From: CAZYTX01 sp964650485
GTDB lineage: Bacteria; RBG-13-61-14; DATKZS01
DNA length: 64,000 nt
NCBI GenBank assembly: GCA_964650485.1
Contig: CAZYTX010000004.1
Location: 1 to 64,000, forward strand
Direction: 5' to 3'
In this document: in pieces, positions 25,221 to 34,214 of the stretch
Numbering within the stretch: the first letter of the stretch is position 1
Layout: each line of letters starts with the position of its first letter
Program-made: the position numbers and the translations under genes
Notes under the pieces: generated by a model
The model's database searches: none
What the model saw: the letters and a program-made list of their open reading frames with translations, nothing else
Told to the model about the DNA's origin: nothing

Positions 25221-25644
25221 TTAATAGGCAGTATCTTTTTCAGGACCCTGTTCGGGCGCCCTCTGCTTTCTGATTTCCCAGGCTCTTGCTTTAAAGGTGT
25301 TCTCATTCACCGATCCTTCCTGTTTGAGGATGCCGCTTTGTTTGAAGATGCGCTTGAGTCCCTCTGAATGCTGGTCATAGAACTCCTGTGTGGTGGTTTC
25401 GGAGGGATCGAGGTCTTGTCAGGTTTCCCTGGAACGGCACGTAGTCCACGTTTTTTATCACCGGGTCGTAGTCCTCGTATCCATACACGCCGTAGTTGAT
25501 TGTCCCCCCGTAGGCATACCCGCAGACGCCGTAATGGCTTTTCGTGCCCGAGGTTCCCACCCTCCCGTACACCCCGTATCCCTGGTAGAAGGAATGGTAT
25601 GCGTTTGCGGATGTATAAGATTTCAGCCTGTCCGGGGGTCGCCC
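25221..25644 (-). pseudogene. frameshifted tail-fibre/collagen-like repeat protein fragment
   Basis: Two adjacent frames make one protein. Upstream, the minus strand reads FYQGYGVYGRVGTSGTKSHY and then repeats with GYAYGGTINYGVYGY, the tyrosine/glycine pattern of phage-tail or autotransporter shaft repeats. This frame stops shortly after VDYVPFQGNL. One base out of phase it resumes as DLDPSETTTQEFYDQHSEG and runs to EKDTAY and TAA at 25221. A single extra base near 25425 explains the break. The 5' part is also missing (in-frame stop above 25644). It is either decayed or a sequencing error. Confidence 0.6.
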
Positions 25645-25801
25645 CTTGTGCTTTTATCCTGTGGAATACATGCCCAATGCATGACGGGATTGTCTGAATA
25701 TATACACCGTTTGGAAACGGATGTAAAGAAAAAAAGCAAGCCGCGATCAGCCGCTTGATGGTCGTTCCACCCGGTGCTAACATACTGTGTTGGTCACTGA
25801 C

Positions 25802-26752
25802 ATGAAAACGAAGAGTAAGCGTTATGTATTCGGGCCTGTGCCCTCGAGAAGGCTCGGGAGGTCTCTGGGCGTTGACCTTGTGCCTTACAAGACCTGCTCT
25901 TTGGACTGCATTTACTGCCAGCTCGGCAGGACCACGAAAAAGACCGCGGAGCAGGCCGAGTACGCGCCCACTTCAGAGGTCATTTCCCAGCTCGAGTCGC
26001 ACCTTGAAAAGGGGCCGGCGCCGGACGTTATAACCCTGTCCGGGTCGGGCGAGCCCACCCTCCACAAGCATTTCGGGGAAATAATAAAGAGGTCAAAACA
26101 AGTCTCGGGCCTGCCGGTGGCCGTGCTCACCAACTCCTCGCTCCTTGACAGGCCCGAGGTGCAAGAAGACCTCATGGAAGCCGACATCGTGGTCCCGGAC
26201 CTTGACGCCGGTGACGAGGACCTGTTCGGTATTATCAACCGGCCCTGCTCCGAGATCAGCTTTGATCGCATGGTAAGCGGCCTTAAGAGCTTTTCAAAGG
26301 ACTATCAAGGCAGGCTGATGCTGGAGGTGTTCCTTCTCGGCGGGATCAACGCCATGGAGAGCGAGGCAAAAAAAATCGCCGGGCTCATAAAGGGTATCCG
26401 TGTTTCAGACGTTCAGCTAAACACAGTGGCCAGGCCGCCGGTGGAGGAGTTCGCCATGAAGGTGCCCAGGAAGAGGCTGGTGGAGCTTGCTGAAATGTTC
26501 GATCCCCCGGCTGAAATAGTGGCTGACTTCCAGGGAACGGAGGAGCCCCTGCCCGGGTGGGAGGTGCAGGAAGGCGACATCCTGGAGATGCTTGCCAGGA
26601 GGCCGTGCACTCTTGATGACATCTCCGCGGGGCTGGGGATAAACAGGATCTCCGTGGTCAAGTACCTGGAGGAACTGCTTGCCAAAGAGGAGGTCGCGGT
26701 CTCCCGGCAGGGAAGCGAGGCCTATTACAGGCTGGGAGATCCAGGCAAGTAA
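25802..26752 (+). CDS. radical SAM protein with C-terminal winged helix
   Basis: This 316-residue protein has the radical-SAM cluster motif CSLDCIYCQLGR near residue 34, preceded by FGPVPSRRLGRSLGVDLVP as in the COG0731 group. ITLSGSGEPTLHKHFGEII provides the SAM-binding GxGEPT. Residues 255-310 (MLARRPCTLDDISAGLGINR) resemble a winged helix. The ATG at 25802 is chosen; a GTG at 25787 is possible. It lies divergently upstream of the ORP-like operon and could take part in cluster maturation, though no direct link is visible. Confidence 0.85.
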   Translation: MKTKSKRYVFGPVPSRRLGRSLGVDLVPYKTCSLDCIYCQLGRTTKKTAEQAEYAPTSEVISQLESHLEKGPAPDVITLSGSGEPTLHKHFGEIIKRSKQVSGLPVAVLTNSSLLDRPEVQEDLMEADIVVPDLDAGDEDLFGIINRPCSEISFDRMVSGLKSFSKDYQGRLMLEVFLLGGINAMESEAKKIAGLIKGIRVSDVQLNTVARPPVEEFAMKVPRKRLVELAEMFDPPAEIVADFQGTEEPLPGWEVQEGDILEMLARRPCTLDDISAGLGINRISVVKYLEELLAKEEVAVSRQGSEAYYRLGDPGK

Positions 26753-26791
26753 ACGAGAGACATATATTGACACTGGTTTTCATCCGGTGAC

Positions 26792-27148
26792 GTGCAGGTG
26801 AGCCTCGGCTTTGACCAGAACGAAGACCTGGACCTGCATGTTATCGAGCCCTCCGGCGAGGAAATCTACTTTGCCAACTCCAATTCCGACACCGGCGGTG
26901 AGCTTGACCTGGACTCCAACCCCGCCTGCTCCATAGACGGTATTAACAATGAAAATGTTTACTGGCCGGCAGGAGGGGCGCCCCCCGGGACTTATGAAGC
27001 TTTCGTTCATTACTGGGCCAACTGCGGCGCTTCGGTGGTCAATTGGACCATAACCGTCCACACAGGAGGAAGTTCCTCAACCTATAACGGGTCCTTTACG
27101 GCAAGTGATGAAGGACCCGAAGGACAGCACATAACCTTCAGCTACTGA
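26792..27148 (+). CDS. YfaP/DUF2135-like beta domain, probably 5'-truncated
   Basis: The 118-residue product is one beta-sandwich domain: VQVSLGFDQNEDLDLHVIEP, then GELDLDSNPACSIDGINNEN and GTYEAFVHYWANCG. These match the YfaP-like domain often attached to von Willebrand or protease domains. It has no signal peptide or good start. The frame is open upstream only to a TGA at 26768-26770, so GTG 26792 is a guess. It is probably the surviving C-terminal domain of a longer secreted protein. The clostripain-like protein at 27673-29379 ends in a related domain. Confidence 0.55.
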   Translation: MQVSLGFDQNEDLDLHVIEPSGEEIYFANSNSDTGGELDLDSNPACSIDGINNENVYWPAGGAPPGTYEAFVHYWANCGASVVNWTITVHTGGSSSTYNGSFTASDEGPEGQHITFSY

Positions 27149-27171
27149 TTAGTCATAAACGCGGACAAAGG

Positions 27172-27207
27172 AACGCCCTCTCCTTGGTATAGCCGGGAGG
27201 GGGCGTT
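27172..27207. terminator. terminator-like hairpin
   Basis: AACGCCCTCTCC (27172-27183) pairs with GGAGGGGGCGTT (27196-27207) with one G:U. It sits between the 3' ends of converging genes and could act in both directions. The T-run is weak. Confidence 0.5.
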
Positions 27208-27245
27208 TCATTGGCAATGCCGGAGATTACCTGAAAGCCGGTCTT

Positions 27246-27656
27246 TCACTCCGTGACCTGGATGTATGCCCTGCCCTCTTTCATCTTGACTATGCCCTTG
27301 ATGGTGAGCTGTTTGCCAATGCCTGTTGCCGGAGGCTTGCAGCCCTCGGGGTACGGGCCGTGCACGTATATGGCGCCGGTTTTGTCCTCGAGCACCCAGT
27401 CGCTCTTCGATACGGGGGGCGGCCCCTGGATGCCGCTCCATCCCCGGAACTCGCCCTCGAGCTCGACCTCCTTGCCGAGATAGCTTTCCCTGTTCTCGAG
27501 CACATCGGAGACGGTGAGGGCCCTGTTTTCCGCTTCAATCTCTTGCTCACAGGTCTTATCACTTTTTTTCTGCAGGAGTTTCTTTTGGCCTTTTTCCGAG
27601 CAGGAAGAGAGCATCATCCCCGCTGCCAGGACCAGGCTTAAAAACACTGTCCGCAT
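27246..27656 (-). CDS. lipoprotein with OB-fold domain
   Basis: This 136-residue protein begins with a lipoprotein signal (VLAAGMMLSSCSEKG, lipobox LSSC at residue 19). A charged linker follows, then an OB-fold-like domain: VLENRESYLGKEVELEGEFR, WVLEDKTGAIYVHG and KQLTIKGIVKMKEGRAYIQV. Such nucleic-acid/ligand OB domains on lipoproteins have no fixed function. It lies 16 bases downstream of the clostripain-like gene and is probably cotranscribed with it. Confidence 0.75.
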   Translation of the reverse strand: MRTVFLSLVLAAGMMLSSCSEKGQKKLLQKKSDKTCEQEIEAENRALTVSDVLENRESYLGKEVELEGEFRGWSGIQGPPPVSKSDWVLEDKTGAIYVHGPYPEGCKPPATGIGKQLTIKGIVKMKEGRAYIQVTE

Positions 27657-27672
27657 CGTTCACCCCCATGCC

Positions 27673-29379
27673 TCATTGCGCGACAATGGAGCAGGACTCC
27701 GATATGTACCAGTCCGAGTACTCGCCGCTCGCGACATTGTCCGCCTCCTGCGGGTCCTCCCACCAGTAAGCGGGCGCGGGGTTCGTGGAATCAAAGGTGA
27801 AGGAGTCGCACAACTGGTAGTCGAACCCGTCCGCGGTGTCCGTGTCCACGTAAAAGTTTATTGTCTGCCCTGACTGTCCCTCCATGCTGTATAGGTTTGC
27901 AAACAGCACGTAGACCCCGGGCATGACATAGTCCTGCGAGTCGTAAAACTCCATGGGGACCCCGCTGTCATATGAGTCCACGGAAAGGATGCCGTTAGAT
28001 GACACGCTCCCCATCCATGGGGATGCCCATTCCCCGCTGGGCTCCTCCACGTAGAGGTCCACGTCCGCGTCTGGATTGTCCCAGCTTATGAGGAAGCTGA
28101 AGCCGGTCTCTATCACGCTGTAGCCCTGTCCTGCCATGAGGGTCACGAAGTCCTTCCAGTTCTCATGGGCATAAGTATAATAATCAAGGGAGCTGCGTCC
28201 GCTGTCGGGGAGGTCCCCCGGGGAGGGGACAAGCACGGCCACCCCGTGGGAGCCGCTCATTTCCATGCCCAGAGTGCTGTTCTTCCAGGTGTTGTTGATG
28301 ACCAGGGATGAGCTTATGTGGTCCTTGATCTCCCCGGCCTTGCCTCTTATGTCCGCGCTGGTGCAGAAGAGCTCGATGTTTTCGAGGAAGTGGTAGAAGT
28401 CCTTGTGACTGGTTTCATGGTAATATCGGGCCGCGGACCTGGCCTGCTCGATGGCATCGGTTTCCATGCCGGTGGTGATGCCGTCGAACAGCAGCCGGCC
28501 GAGCTCGCCCACCATGACGTCGAGCTGCTCGAACTGCGACAAGTCGAGAGCGGAGAGTGTTATGCTCTCATCCTGCATTGAGTACCAGCTCTCGAAGTCA
28601 TCCACCATGCTGGAGGCCAGCTCCCGGGGAGACATGCCCGGGTCCCGGGCCAGGTCGGCAAGCACCATGTGGTAAGGGTTGCCCAGGCCCGGGATGGTGT
28701 GCTCGGAGGCCACCATGAATTCGGCGTGGTCCTTTATGAGAGCTGCCACTTCGTACATGCCCATGAGGCAGGCGTCGAAGTTTATGATGTCGAGCTTCAG
28801 CCCGCCCTGGATCAAAGCGTCTTCCAGCTCGGGCATGGTCATGTAGTGGTTTGCGCTCTCGTCCTGGAGCGCCCCTGCCCAGCCGCTGCCGTGGTTCCAC
28901 AGCACCAGGGCGTAATGTTCGGCCGGGTAGTCTGATTTGACCCACTTGATGAAGTTCGCCAGGGCCTCTGTCCCGGCCATGTCCCTGTCCCCTATGACCT
29001 GCTGGGCGCTGTCCACCAGGTACGGGTCTCCATCGGCCGTCACCCTGAAGCGCGAGGTCTGATAGGTTTGCAGACCCAGGTCCGAGGGGTCCAAGGCGAC
29101 CAGCCCGGACCCGTCATCCAGAACCATGTGATGCTCCGAGAACTCGGCCTGCACCACTACGTTCAACTCGTCCGAAGAGCCCACCCTTTCCATCTCGAAA
29201 AGGTCCAGGACCCCGCTGTAGGCCAGGTTGTTGTCCGCGGCCATGTACACGGCAAAGGTCCACTCCGCGGGCGACGAGGAGGACCCGTCAGAGTCTTCAA
29301 AAAGGTCCGCGCATGATGAGTTGCAGAGAAGGCCTGCAAGGGATGCAATCAGGAAAATCGGCTTGATCCTCACTCTCAC
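27673..29379 (-). CDS. clostripain-family (C11) cysteine peptidase, secreted
   Basis: This 568-residue exported protease starts at GTG 29379. It has a hydrophobic signal ending near NSSCADL (possibly lipidated) and an acidic/Ser linker. The C11 catalytic domain covers residues 38-430: WTFAVYMAADNNL opens it, the catalytic His is in LVLWNHGSGWAG near residue 165 and the catalytic Cys in IINFDACLMGMYEVA near 205. C11 enzymes usually cleave after Arg or Lys. The C-terminus (residues 445-568) is a YfaP/DUF2135-like domain (NPDADVDLYVEEPSGEW). Confidence 0.88.
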   Translation of the reverse strand: MRVRIKPIFLIASLAGLLCNSSCADLFEDSDGSSSSPAEWTFAVYMAADNNLAYSGVLDLFEMERVGSSDELNVVVQAEFSEHHMVLDDGSGLVALDPSDLGLQTYQTSRFRVTADGDPYLVDSAQQVIGDRDMAGTEALANFIKWVKSDYPAEHYALVLWNHGSGWAGALQDESANHYMTMPELEDALIQGGLKLDIINFDACLMGMYEVAALIKDHAEFMVASEHTIPGLGNPYHMVLADLARDPGMSPRELASSMVDDFESWYSMQDESITLSALDLSQFEQLDVMVGELGRLLFDGITTGMETDAIEQARSAARYYHETSHKDFYHFLENIELFCTSADIRGKAGEIKDHISSSLVINNTWKNSTLGMEMSGSHGVAVLVPSPGDLPDSGRSSLDYYTYAHENWKDFVTLMAGQGYSVIETGFSFLISWDNPDADVDLYVEEPSGEWASPWMGSVSSNGILSVDSYDSGVPMEFYDSQDYVMPGVYVLFANLYSMEGQSGQTINFYVDTDTADGFDYQLCDSFTFDSTNPAPAYWWEDPQEADNVASGEYSDWYISESCSIVAQ

Positions 29380-29436
29380 GGCCCCTTCCCTTTTGGCTTG
29401 AGTTTATTCAGCTTCATGTTATCGCCTGGGCCCCCA

Positions 29437-31449
29437 TTATTCCGGGTAACAGGAGTCTATCTCCTCGCAGTACTTATCGTATATGACCCTTCTCTTCATC
29501 TTCTGGGTGGGTGTGAGCTCTCCCGTCTCCTCGCTGAAGGCCGCGGGCAGGACGCAGAAGTTTTTTATCTGCTCGTATCTGGCAAGCCCCATGTTGACCT
29601 CGGCCACTATGTCCTTGAAAAGCTCTTTCACCCGGGGGATGGCCACCAGTTCCTCCGCGCTCGAGTACTCGATCCCGTTCTTCTTGGCCCACCTCTCAAG
29701 CTCCTCGAAAGAGGGCACCAGCAGGGCGGAGAGGTACTTCTTCTTGTCGCCCACCACGCATGCCATCTCGATCATGGGGTCCAGGGTGAGCTTGAGCTCG
29801 ATGGGGTGGGGTGCCACGTTCTTGCCGCCCGCTGTCACCAGAAGCTCCTTCTTGCGGTCGGTGATTATAAGGAACCCGTCCTGGTCAAAGTGCCCTATGT
29901 CACCGGTCATGAAGAAGCCGTCATCAGTGAAGACCTCGTCGGTGAGGTCCGGCCGGTTGAAGTAGCCCTTGTCACGGTCGAACACCTGGGGCCCCTTGAC
30001 CAGTATCTCGCCGTCGTCCGCTATCTTGATCTCGGTGTTCTTGCACGGCCTTCCCACGGTGCCCGGCTTCATTATCATGAGCGGTATTATAACGTTTGCC
30101 GCAAAGGTGAGCTTCAGCATTCCCACCGGGTTGGAGTAGGGGTTCTTTCCCTGGCTCTGCATAATCACCATGGTGTCCACCAGCCAGTCCAGCCCCTTCC
30201 TGTAGGCCCATGTATCGGGCGGCTCCTCGAAAAAGTCCACCGCGTTCCACGACACCGCGCTGGTGGTCTCGGTGAGCCCGTAGCCCTCACCTATCTGCAG
30301 GTTCAAGGCCCTGAAGAAACGGCATATGTCCTCGGACAGGGCCCCTCCGCCCGAGCCCGCGAACACCAGCCTGTCCAGGGCCGACTTCTTCCTTATGTTT
30401 GAAAACACCAGGGTGTTGGCCAGTGCGAACTTTATTGCGGTGGACGGCGGCATCTTCTCGCCCCTGCTCATGTGGTCCACCACCTCTTCGCCCACCGCCA
30501 GGCTCCAGTCGAAGAGCTTCTTGCTCACGCCCGTGAGCTTGTTCGAGGTCTTCTTGACCTCGTCGTACACCTTCTCGTACAGGCGCGGGATGGTGATGAG
30601 CATCTGGGGCCTGACCTCGAACAGGTTCTCTTGCACCTTCTGGTAGGACTCGGCAAAGTGCATCTCCCCTGCCATGGACATCATCACGTGGTAGTCCGAG
30701 GTCCTGCCGTAGATGTGGCACAGCGGCAGGTGGCACAGGGTGCAAAGCCGCACGCCCCGCTCCACCATCTTGTTGGTGATGGGCGCGTCCAGCAGCATCT
30801 CGTTCTCGGAGAGGAAGTTCTTCTGGGTGAGCACGGCCCCCTTGGGCTCGCCGGTGGTGCCCGAGGTGTAGATGATGGCGGCCACGTCGTCCGGGCCCAG
30901 GGACTTCCTGCGCGATTCCAGCTCCTCGCCGGCGCTCTTCGAGGCCGCGCCCCTTTTCAGCAGCGAGTCGTAATCAATGACCGAGGGCTCCGGCGGGTCC
31001 TCCACCGGGAACATGGCGATGATGGACTCGAGCGAGGGCACGTCCGGCTTCACCCTCACGGCCTGCTCTAAAAGACCGTTATCACCGACTACCACAGCCT
31101 TAGCTTTGCAGTCGTTCAAAATGTAGGAGAGCTGGTGGTCGGTGCTGGTGGGGTAGATTGGCACTCCCCACCCGCCCGCGGCCTGGATGGCCTGGTCGGA
31201 TATCACCCATCTGGGCCGGTTGTGCGAGAATATGGCCACCCGGTCGCCTTTTACGATCCCCAGTTCCACAAGACCGGCCCCCAGGTTCCTCGCCTGGTCC
31301 GCGGCCTCTCCCCAGGTGGTGATCTTCCACTCCTTTGAAGGCAGGCCACCCTCCAGCTTGGCCCGCATGAACACGTCGTCCTTGTACTTCTCCGCCTGGG
31401 TGAAGAACAGCTCGGAAAGAGACCTTGCCGTCAAGTATGCGTGCGTCAT
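29437..31449 (-). CDS. long-chain acyl-CoA synthetase (AMP-forming)
   Basis: This enzyme activates fatty acids to acyl-CoA through acyl-adenylates. The 670-residue product belongs to the FadD15/ACSL branch. The AMP-binding motif is IIYTSGTTGEPKGAVLT near residue 200. GEGYGLTETTSAV is the adenine-site motif near residue 358. The C-terminal hinge and Lys region include ELLVTAGGKNVAPHPIE. The reading frame is complete, and TACGTCAT-side start context is simple (ATG at 31449). It would supply substrates to the FadN/thiolase pair 10 kb away. Confidence 0.92.
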   Translation of the reverse strand: MTHAYLTARSLSELFFTQAEKYKDDVFMRAKLEGGLPSKEWKITTWGEAADQARNLGAGLVELGIVKGDRVAIFSHNRPRWVISDQAIQAAGGWGVPIYPTSTDHQLSYILNDCKAKAVVVGDNGLLEQAVRVKPDVPSLESIIAMFPVEDPPEPSVIDYDSLLKRGAASKSAGEELESRRKSLGPDDVAAIIYTSGTTGEPKGAVLTQKNFLSENEMLLDAPITNKMVERGVRLCTLCHLPLCHIYGRTSDYHVMMSMAGEMHFAESYQKVQENLFEVRPQMLITIPRLYEKVYDEVKKTSNKLTGVSKKLFDWSLAVGEEVVDHMSRGEKMPPSTAIKFALANTLVFSNIRKKSALDRLVFAGSGGGALSEDICRFFRALNLQIGEGYGLTETTSAVSWNAVDFFEEPPDTWAYRKGLDWLVDTMVIMQSQGKNPYSNPVGMLKLTFAANVIIPLMIMKPGTVGRPCKNTEIKIADDGEILVKGPQVFDRDKGYFNRPDLTDEVFTDDGFFMTGDIGHFDQDGFLIITDRKKELLVTAGGKNVAPHPIELKLTLDPMIEMACVVGDKKKYLSALLVPSFEELERWAKKNGIEYSSAEELVAIPRVKELFKDIVAEVNMGLARYEQIKNFCVLPAAFSEETGELTPTQKMKRRVIYDKYCEEIDSCYPE

Positions 31450-31577
31450 TTTTTACTCCCCTCTAAGCCTAACTGAGATGTCCCTCTCTCTTTCAGCCGG
31501 ACTTTATCTTATCTTTTGGCTGGAATCAAGGATGGAAAGGGGTAACGGATCAGTATTGGGCAATGTTATTTATCAAT

Positions 31578-31713
31578 ACCCTGAAAGGGTTGAATAACGC
31601 TTTTTTATCCAGCCCTTTCAGGGCAGGACAGAAAGGGCGGGGCCTTTTATTTCCCAGGGTGGCGGCCCTTTCGGGCCTGACCCTGGGCTATTCTTATTTA
31701 GCCCCTTTGGGGC
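31578..31713 (-). repeat. modular palindromic intergenic repeat, copy 1
   Basis: The intergenic stretch 31450-31749 holds no gene. It contains a set of short palindromes: CCCTGAAAGGG (31579-31589), GCCCTTTCAGGGC (about 31612-31624), CCCAGGGT/ACCCTGGG (31653-31660 and 31680-31687) enclosing GGCCCTTTCGGGCC, and GCCCCTTTGGGGC (31701-31713). The same modules occur in the opposite orientation at 45489-45658. Confidence 0.7.
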
Positions 31714-31749
31714 AAAGATGAGTTCCGCAACAGGCACTAAATAAAAGAC

Positions 31750-32694
31750 TCACCCCCACATCTCCGGCGCCAGTGCGTCGCGGAGCCCGTCTCCGAGGAA
31801 GTTGAAGGCCAGCATGGTGATGAATATTGCCAGGCTGGGGGAGAGTATCAGGTGCGGATAGAACTGCATTGCTATCCATCCGTCCGCGGCCAGTGTTCCC
31901 CACGAGGACTTGGGCGGCTGTATACCCAGGCCGATGAAAGACAATGTGCTCTCCGCCAGGATGACCACGGGAATGCGGAAGGTCAGCGTCACGATGAGCG
32001 GGCCCCAGGTGTTGGGAAGGATGTGGCGCCACACCACCTGCGGGTGCCTCACCCCAAGCGCCCGGGCAGCCTCGATATAGGTCTCCTCGCGGAGACGGAG
32101 GACCTCGCCGCGGATCAGCCTCGCAACGTAAACCCAGCTCACAAGGGACAGGGCCAGGAGCAGGGCCAGGTTGTCGGGGTTGAGCCACCTGTTCAGAAAG
32201 CCTATGCCCGCAGCGGAGAGGAGCCCGTCAAGTGCCTGCCGGTTGATGCTGGTGTTTATGAGTATGATTAGCAGAAGGTCGGGGAAAGAGTACACCATGT
32301 CCACGAACCGCATCATCACGTTGTCCGGCCTCCCGCCCACGTAACCGGAGAAGGCCCCGTACGCGGTCCCCAGCACCAGGCTGAGCAAGGTTGACACGAA
32401 TGCCACCGACAGGGACACCCTGGCCCCGTATATCATGCGGCTTAACAGGTCCCGGCCCAGGAAGTCCGTGCCCATGGGGTGCTGGATGCCGGGTGGGGCC
32501 AGCTTGTTATCGTGGTCCATCTGCTGGTAGGAGTAGGGGGATATCCAGGGTGCCAGGATGGCTGCCAGGCACATGATGGCAATGAAGACGAGAGACACCA
32601 AGGCGAAGCGGTTGCGAAAAAGCCTCGTGACCACCATCCTGCCCGGACCCCTGGCCCTCCCCGGACCGCGGGATATGGACTTAAAGCCGGTCAT
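31750..32694 (-). CDS. OppC/DppC-family ABC permease, orphan
   Basis: This 314-residue inner-membrane subunit is of dipeptide/oligopeptide ABC importers. It has an N-terminal OppC domain (FRNRFALVSLVFIAIMCLAA) and six TM segments. HPMGTDFLGRDLLSRMIYGAR is characteristic of the subfamily. The ATPase-coupling loop is EAARALGVRHPQVVWRHILPN near residue 205. No OppB, binding protein or ATPase gene lies next to it: pyrF is upstream and a repeat downstream. It is intact and may work with subunits encoded elsewhere. Confidence 0.9.
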   Translation of the reverse strand: MTGFKSISRGPGRARGPGRMVVTRLFRNRFALVSLVFIAIMCLAAILAPWISPYSYQQMDHDNKLAPPGIQHPMGTDFLGRDLLSRMIYGARVSLSVAFVSTLLSLVLGTAYGAFSGYVGGRPDNVMMRFVDMVYSFPDLLLIILINTSINRQALDGLLSAAGIGFLNRWLNPDNLALLLALSLVSWVYVARLIRGEVLRLREETYIEAARALGVRHPQVVWRHILPNTWGPLIVTLTFRIPVVILAESTLSFIGLGIQPPKSSWGTLAADGWIAMQFYPHLILSPSLAIFITMLAFNFLGDGLRDALAPEMWG

Positions 32695-32735
32695 TTGCTC
32701 TTACAGGCGCTTTTGTACAAAACAGAATTTCTGTT

Positions 32736-32803
32736 TCGCACAGAGGCGCGGAGGTCACAGAGGAGAGAGTTTTTCGAAATCTCTTATCTATGCCTCTGTG
32801 CGA
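32736..32803. repeat. inverted CACAGAGG-type intergenic repeat
   Basis: TCGCACAGAGGC (32736-32747) is perfectly inverted at 32792-32803 (GCCTCTGTGCGA). The inner part has GCGGAGGTCACAGAGGAGAG. This resembles the CACAGAG/CTCTGTG repeats scattered between genes in many environmental genomes. A related direct form (CACAAAGAGCACAAAGAGG) lies at 63960-63979. Confidence 0.6.
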
Positions 32804-32854
32804 TAAAAACAGTTGCGTATAATATCTATTTTAGACGGCAATGTTTCATAGCTA

Positions 32855-33571
32855 TTACTTGCGGCCGGCCATGGCCTCTTCAAGGATATCCTCCGCGGCC
32901 TTCACCGGGGCCTCAGCTTCCCGGATGGGCCTTCCCACCACGATGTAGTCCGCGCCCGCTTTCACGGCCTCACCGGGGGTGGCGGTGCGGGCCTGGTCGC
33001 CCTTTTCAGCTCCCGCCGGCCGGACACCGGGACAGACTATTGTGAAGTCCTGCCCGAACCTCTCCCTGATGACGCCCGCCTCCGCGGGTGAGGCCACCAC
33101 GCCGTGAAGCCCGGCGTCCCTTGCAAGCCCGCACAGCTTTAGCGAGACCTCATCCGGCGATGACACGAACCCGATCTCTTTCATGGATGCCGGGTCCAGG
33201 CTGGTGAGCACCGTGACCCCGATGACCAGTGGAGGATCGGCTCCCGAGGCTTTGGATGCCCCCTGGAGCGCGGCCTCCATCATGGCCCTTCCACCGGAGG
33301 CGTGCACGTTCATCATGAACACGCCCATGCGGCCGGCCTCCTCCGATGCCTTCTCAACCGTATGGGGTATGTCGTGGAGTTTGAGGTCAAGGAATACCCT
33401 TGCCCCGCTCTCATGCACCATGTCCACCACCCGTGGTCCTTCTTTGGTAAAAAGCTGCAGCCCTATCTTGAACAGCCCCACCTTGTCCCCCAGCCTGTCC
33501 ACCCACAGGCTGGCCTGCTCCATGTCGGATGCATCCAGCGCAAAGATAAGCGGGTTTTTTTCCTGCTCCAT
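32855..33571 (-). CDS. pyrF: orotidine 5'-phosphate decarboxylase
   Basis: This forms UMP from OMP, the last step of pyrimidine synthesis. The 238-residue TIM barrel has FALDASDMEQA at the N-terminus and the catalytic tetrad in VFLDLKLHDIPHTV near residue 61. GVTVLTSLD, VCPGVRPAGAEKGDQ and DYIVVGRPI bind the phosphate. Its ATG lies five bases after the stop of the LUD gene, so the two are cotranscribed. pyrK and pyrD are 25 kb away in the same orientation. Confidence 0.95.
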   Translation of the reverse strand: MEQEKNPLIFALDASDMEQASLWVDRLGDKVGLFKIGLQLFTKEGPRVVDMVHESGARVFLDLKLHDIPHTVEKASEEAGRMGVFMMNVHASGGRAMMEAALQGASKASGADPPLVIGVTVLTSLDPASMKEIGFVSSPDEVSLKLCGLARDAGLHGVVASPAEAGVIRERFGQDFTIVCPGVRPAGAEKGDQARTATPGEAVKAGADYIVVGRPIREAEAPVKAAEDILEEAMAGRK

Positions 33572-33576
33572 GTGTG

Positions 33577-34191
33577 TCAGTTCCCCAGGTCCTGGTCCAC
33601 CAGTATAACAATGGTCTTTGTAAGGCTGGGCGGCCTGTGGATGATGACCTCGGCCCGGCAGATGCGCGCAGGCACGTTACAGTCAATGCACTCGCCTTTT
33701 TCCGCGCAGGGGGTCTTTACGGACAGCTCGGCAGCCCGCTTTGTGGCTGCCACGTCCTTTACACGCTCGCGGGCCGCGTCCAGGTCGGGTGCGATCTTGT
33801 TCTTTCCGGCCACTATGAGCACCGTGCCCGGACCGAATATCATGGGCGCCACCCTGTTTCCTATGCCGTCCATGCTAACGAGCTCGCCGGTCATGGAGAG
33901 CGCGTTCACCGAGGTCAGGAGCACGTCCGCGGTAAGCTGCTTCTTTCTCATCTCGATTGATTCCTGCGGATTTTCCGTTGCCCAGTGGTCAAAGAGCTGG
34001 CTGCCTCTTTTTCCCAGGGCATCAACAGAGCCGGTTGCCCTGACCGACGCCGAGCCTGGAACAGCTACGCTCGCGCCCTGCGGCACCAGCTCCAGCACCT
34101 TCTCCCTGCACTCTTGTTTGTCTCTCGCGTACTCGACCTCGAACCCGTGCTTCTTAAGGGCCTTCATGGTCTTTTCAATAACTTTATCCAT
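33577..34191 (-). CDS. LUD-domain (LutC/YkgG-like) protein
   Basis: This 204-residue protein has an NAGB/RpiA-like fold of the LUD family, whose members include lactate-utilisation subunits. Motifs are VAVPGSASVRATG near residue 43, TADVLLTSVNALSMTGELVSMD near 88 and GNRVAPMIFGPGTVLIVAGKNK. The C-terminus has PCAEKGECIDCNVPARIC, four Cys that could bind a metal, which plain LutC lacks. It is the first gene of an operon with pyrF. GGAG lies upstream of the ATG. Confidence 0.85.
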   Translation of the reverse strand: MDKVIEKTMKALKKHGFEVEYARDKQECREKVLELVPQGASVAVPGSASVRATGSVDALGKRGSQLFDHWATENPQESIEMRKKQLTADVLLTSVNALSMTGELVSMDGIGNRVAPMIFGPGTVLIVAGKNKIAPDLDAARERVKDVAATKRAAELSVKTPCAEKGECIDCNVPARICRAEVIIHRPPSLTKTIVILVDQDLGN

Positions 34192-34214
34192 CAGGGAAAC
34201 TCCTTTGCGCTCAC

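Noticed and set aside
25307..25783. 158-codon minus-strand frame beginning near 25783
   Set aside because: Its 3' part coincides with the alternative frames that give recognisable shaft repeats, and its own translation has no family-like pattern.
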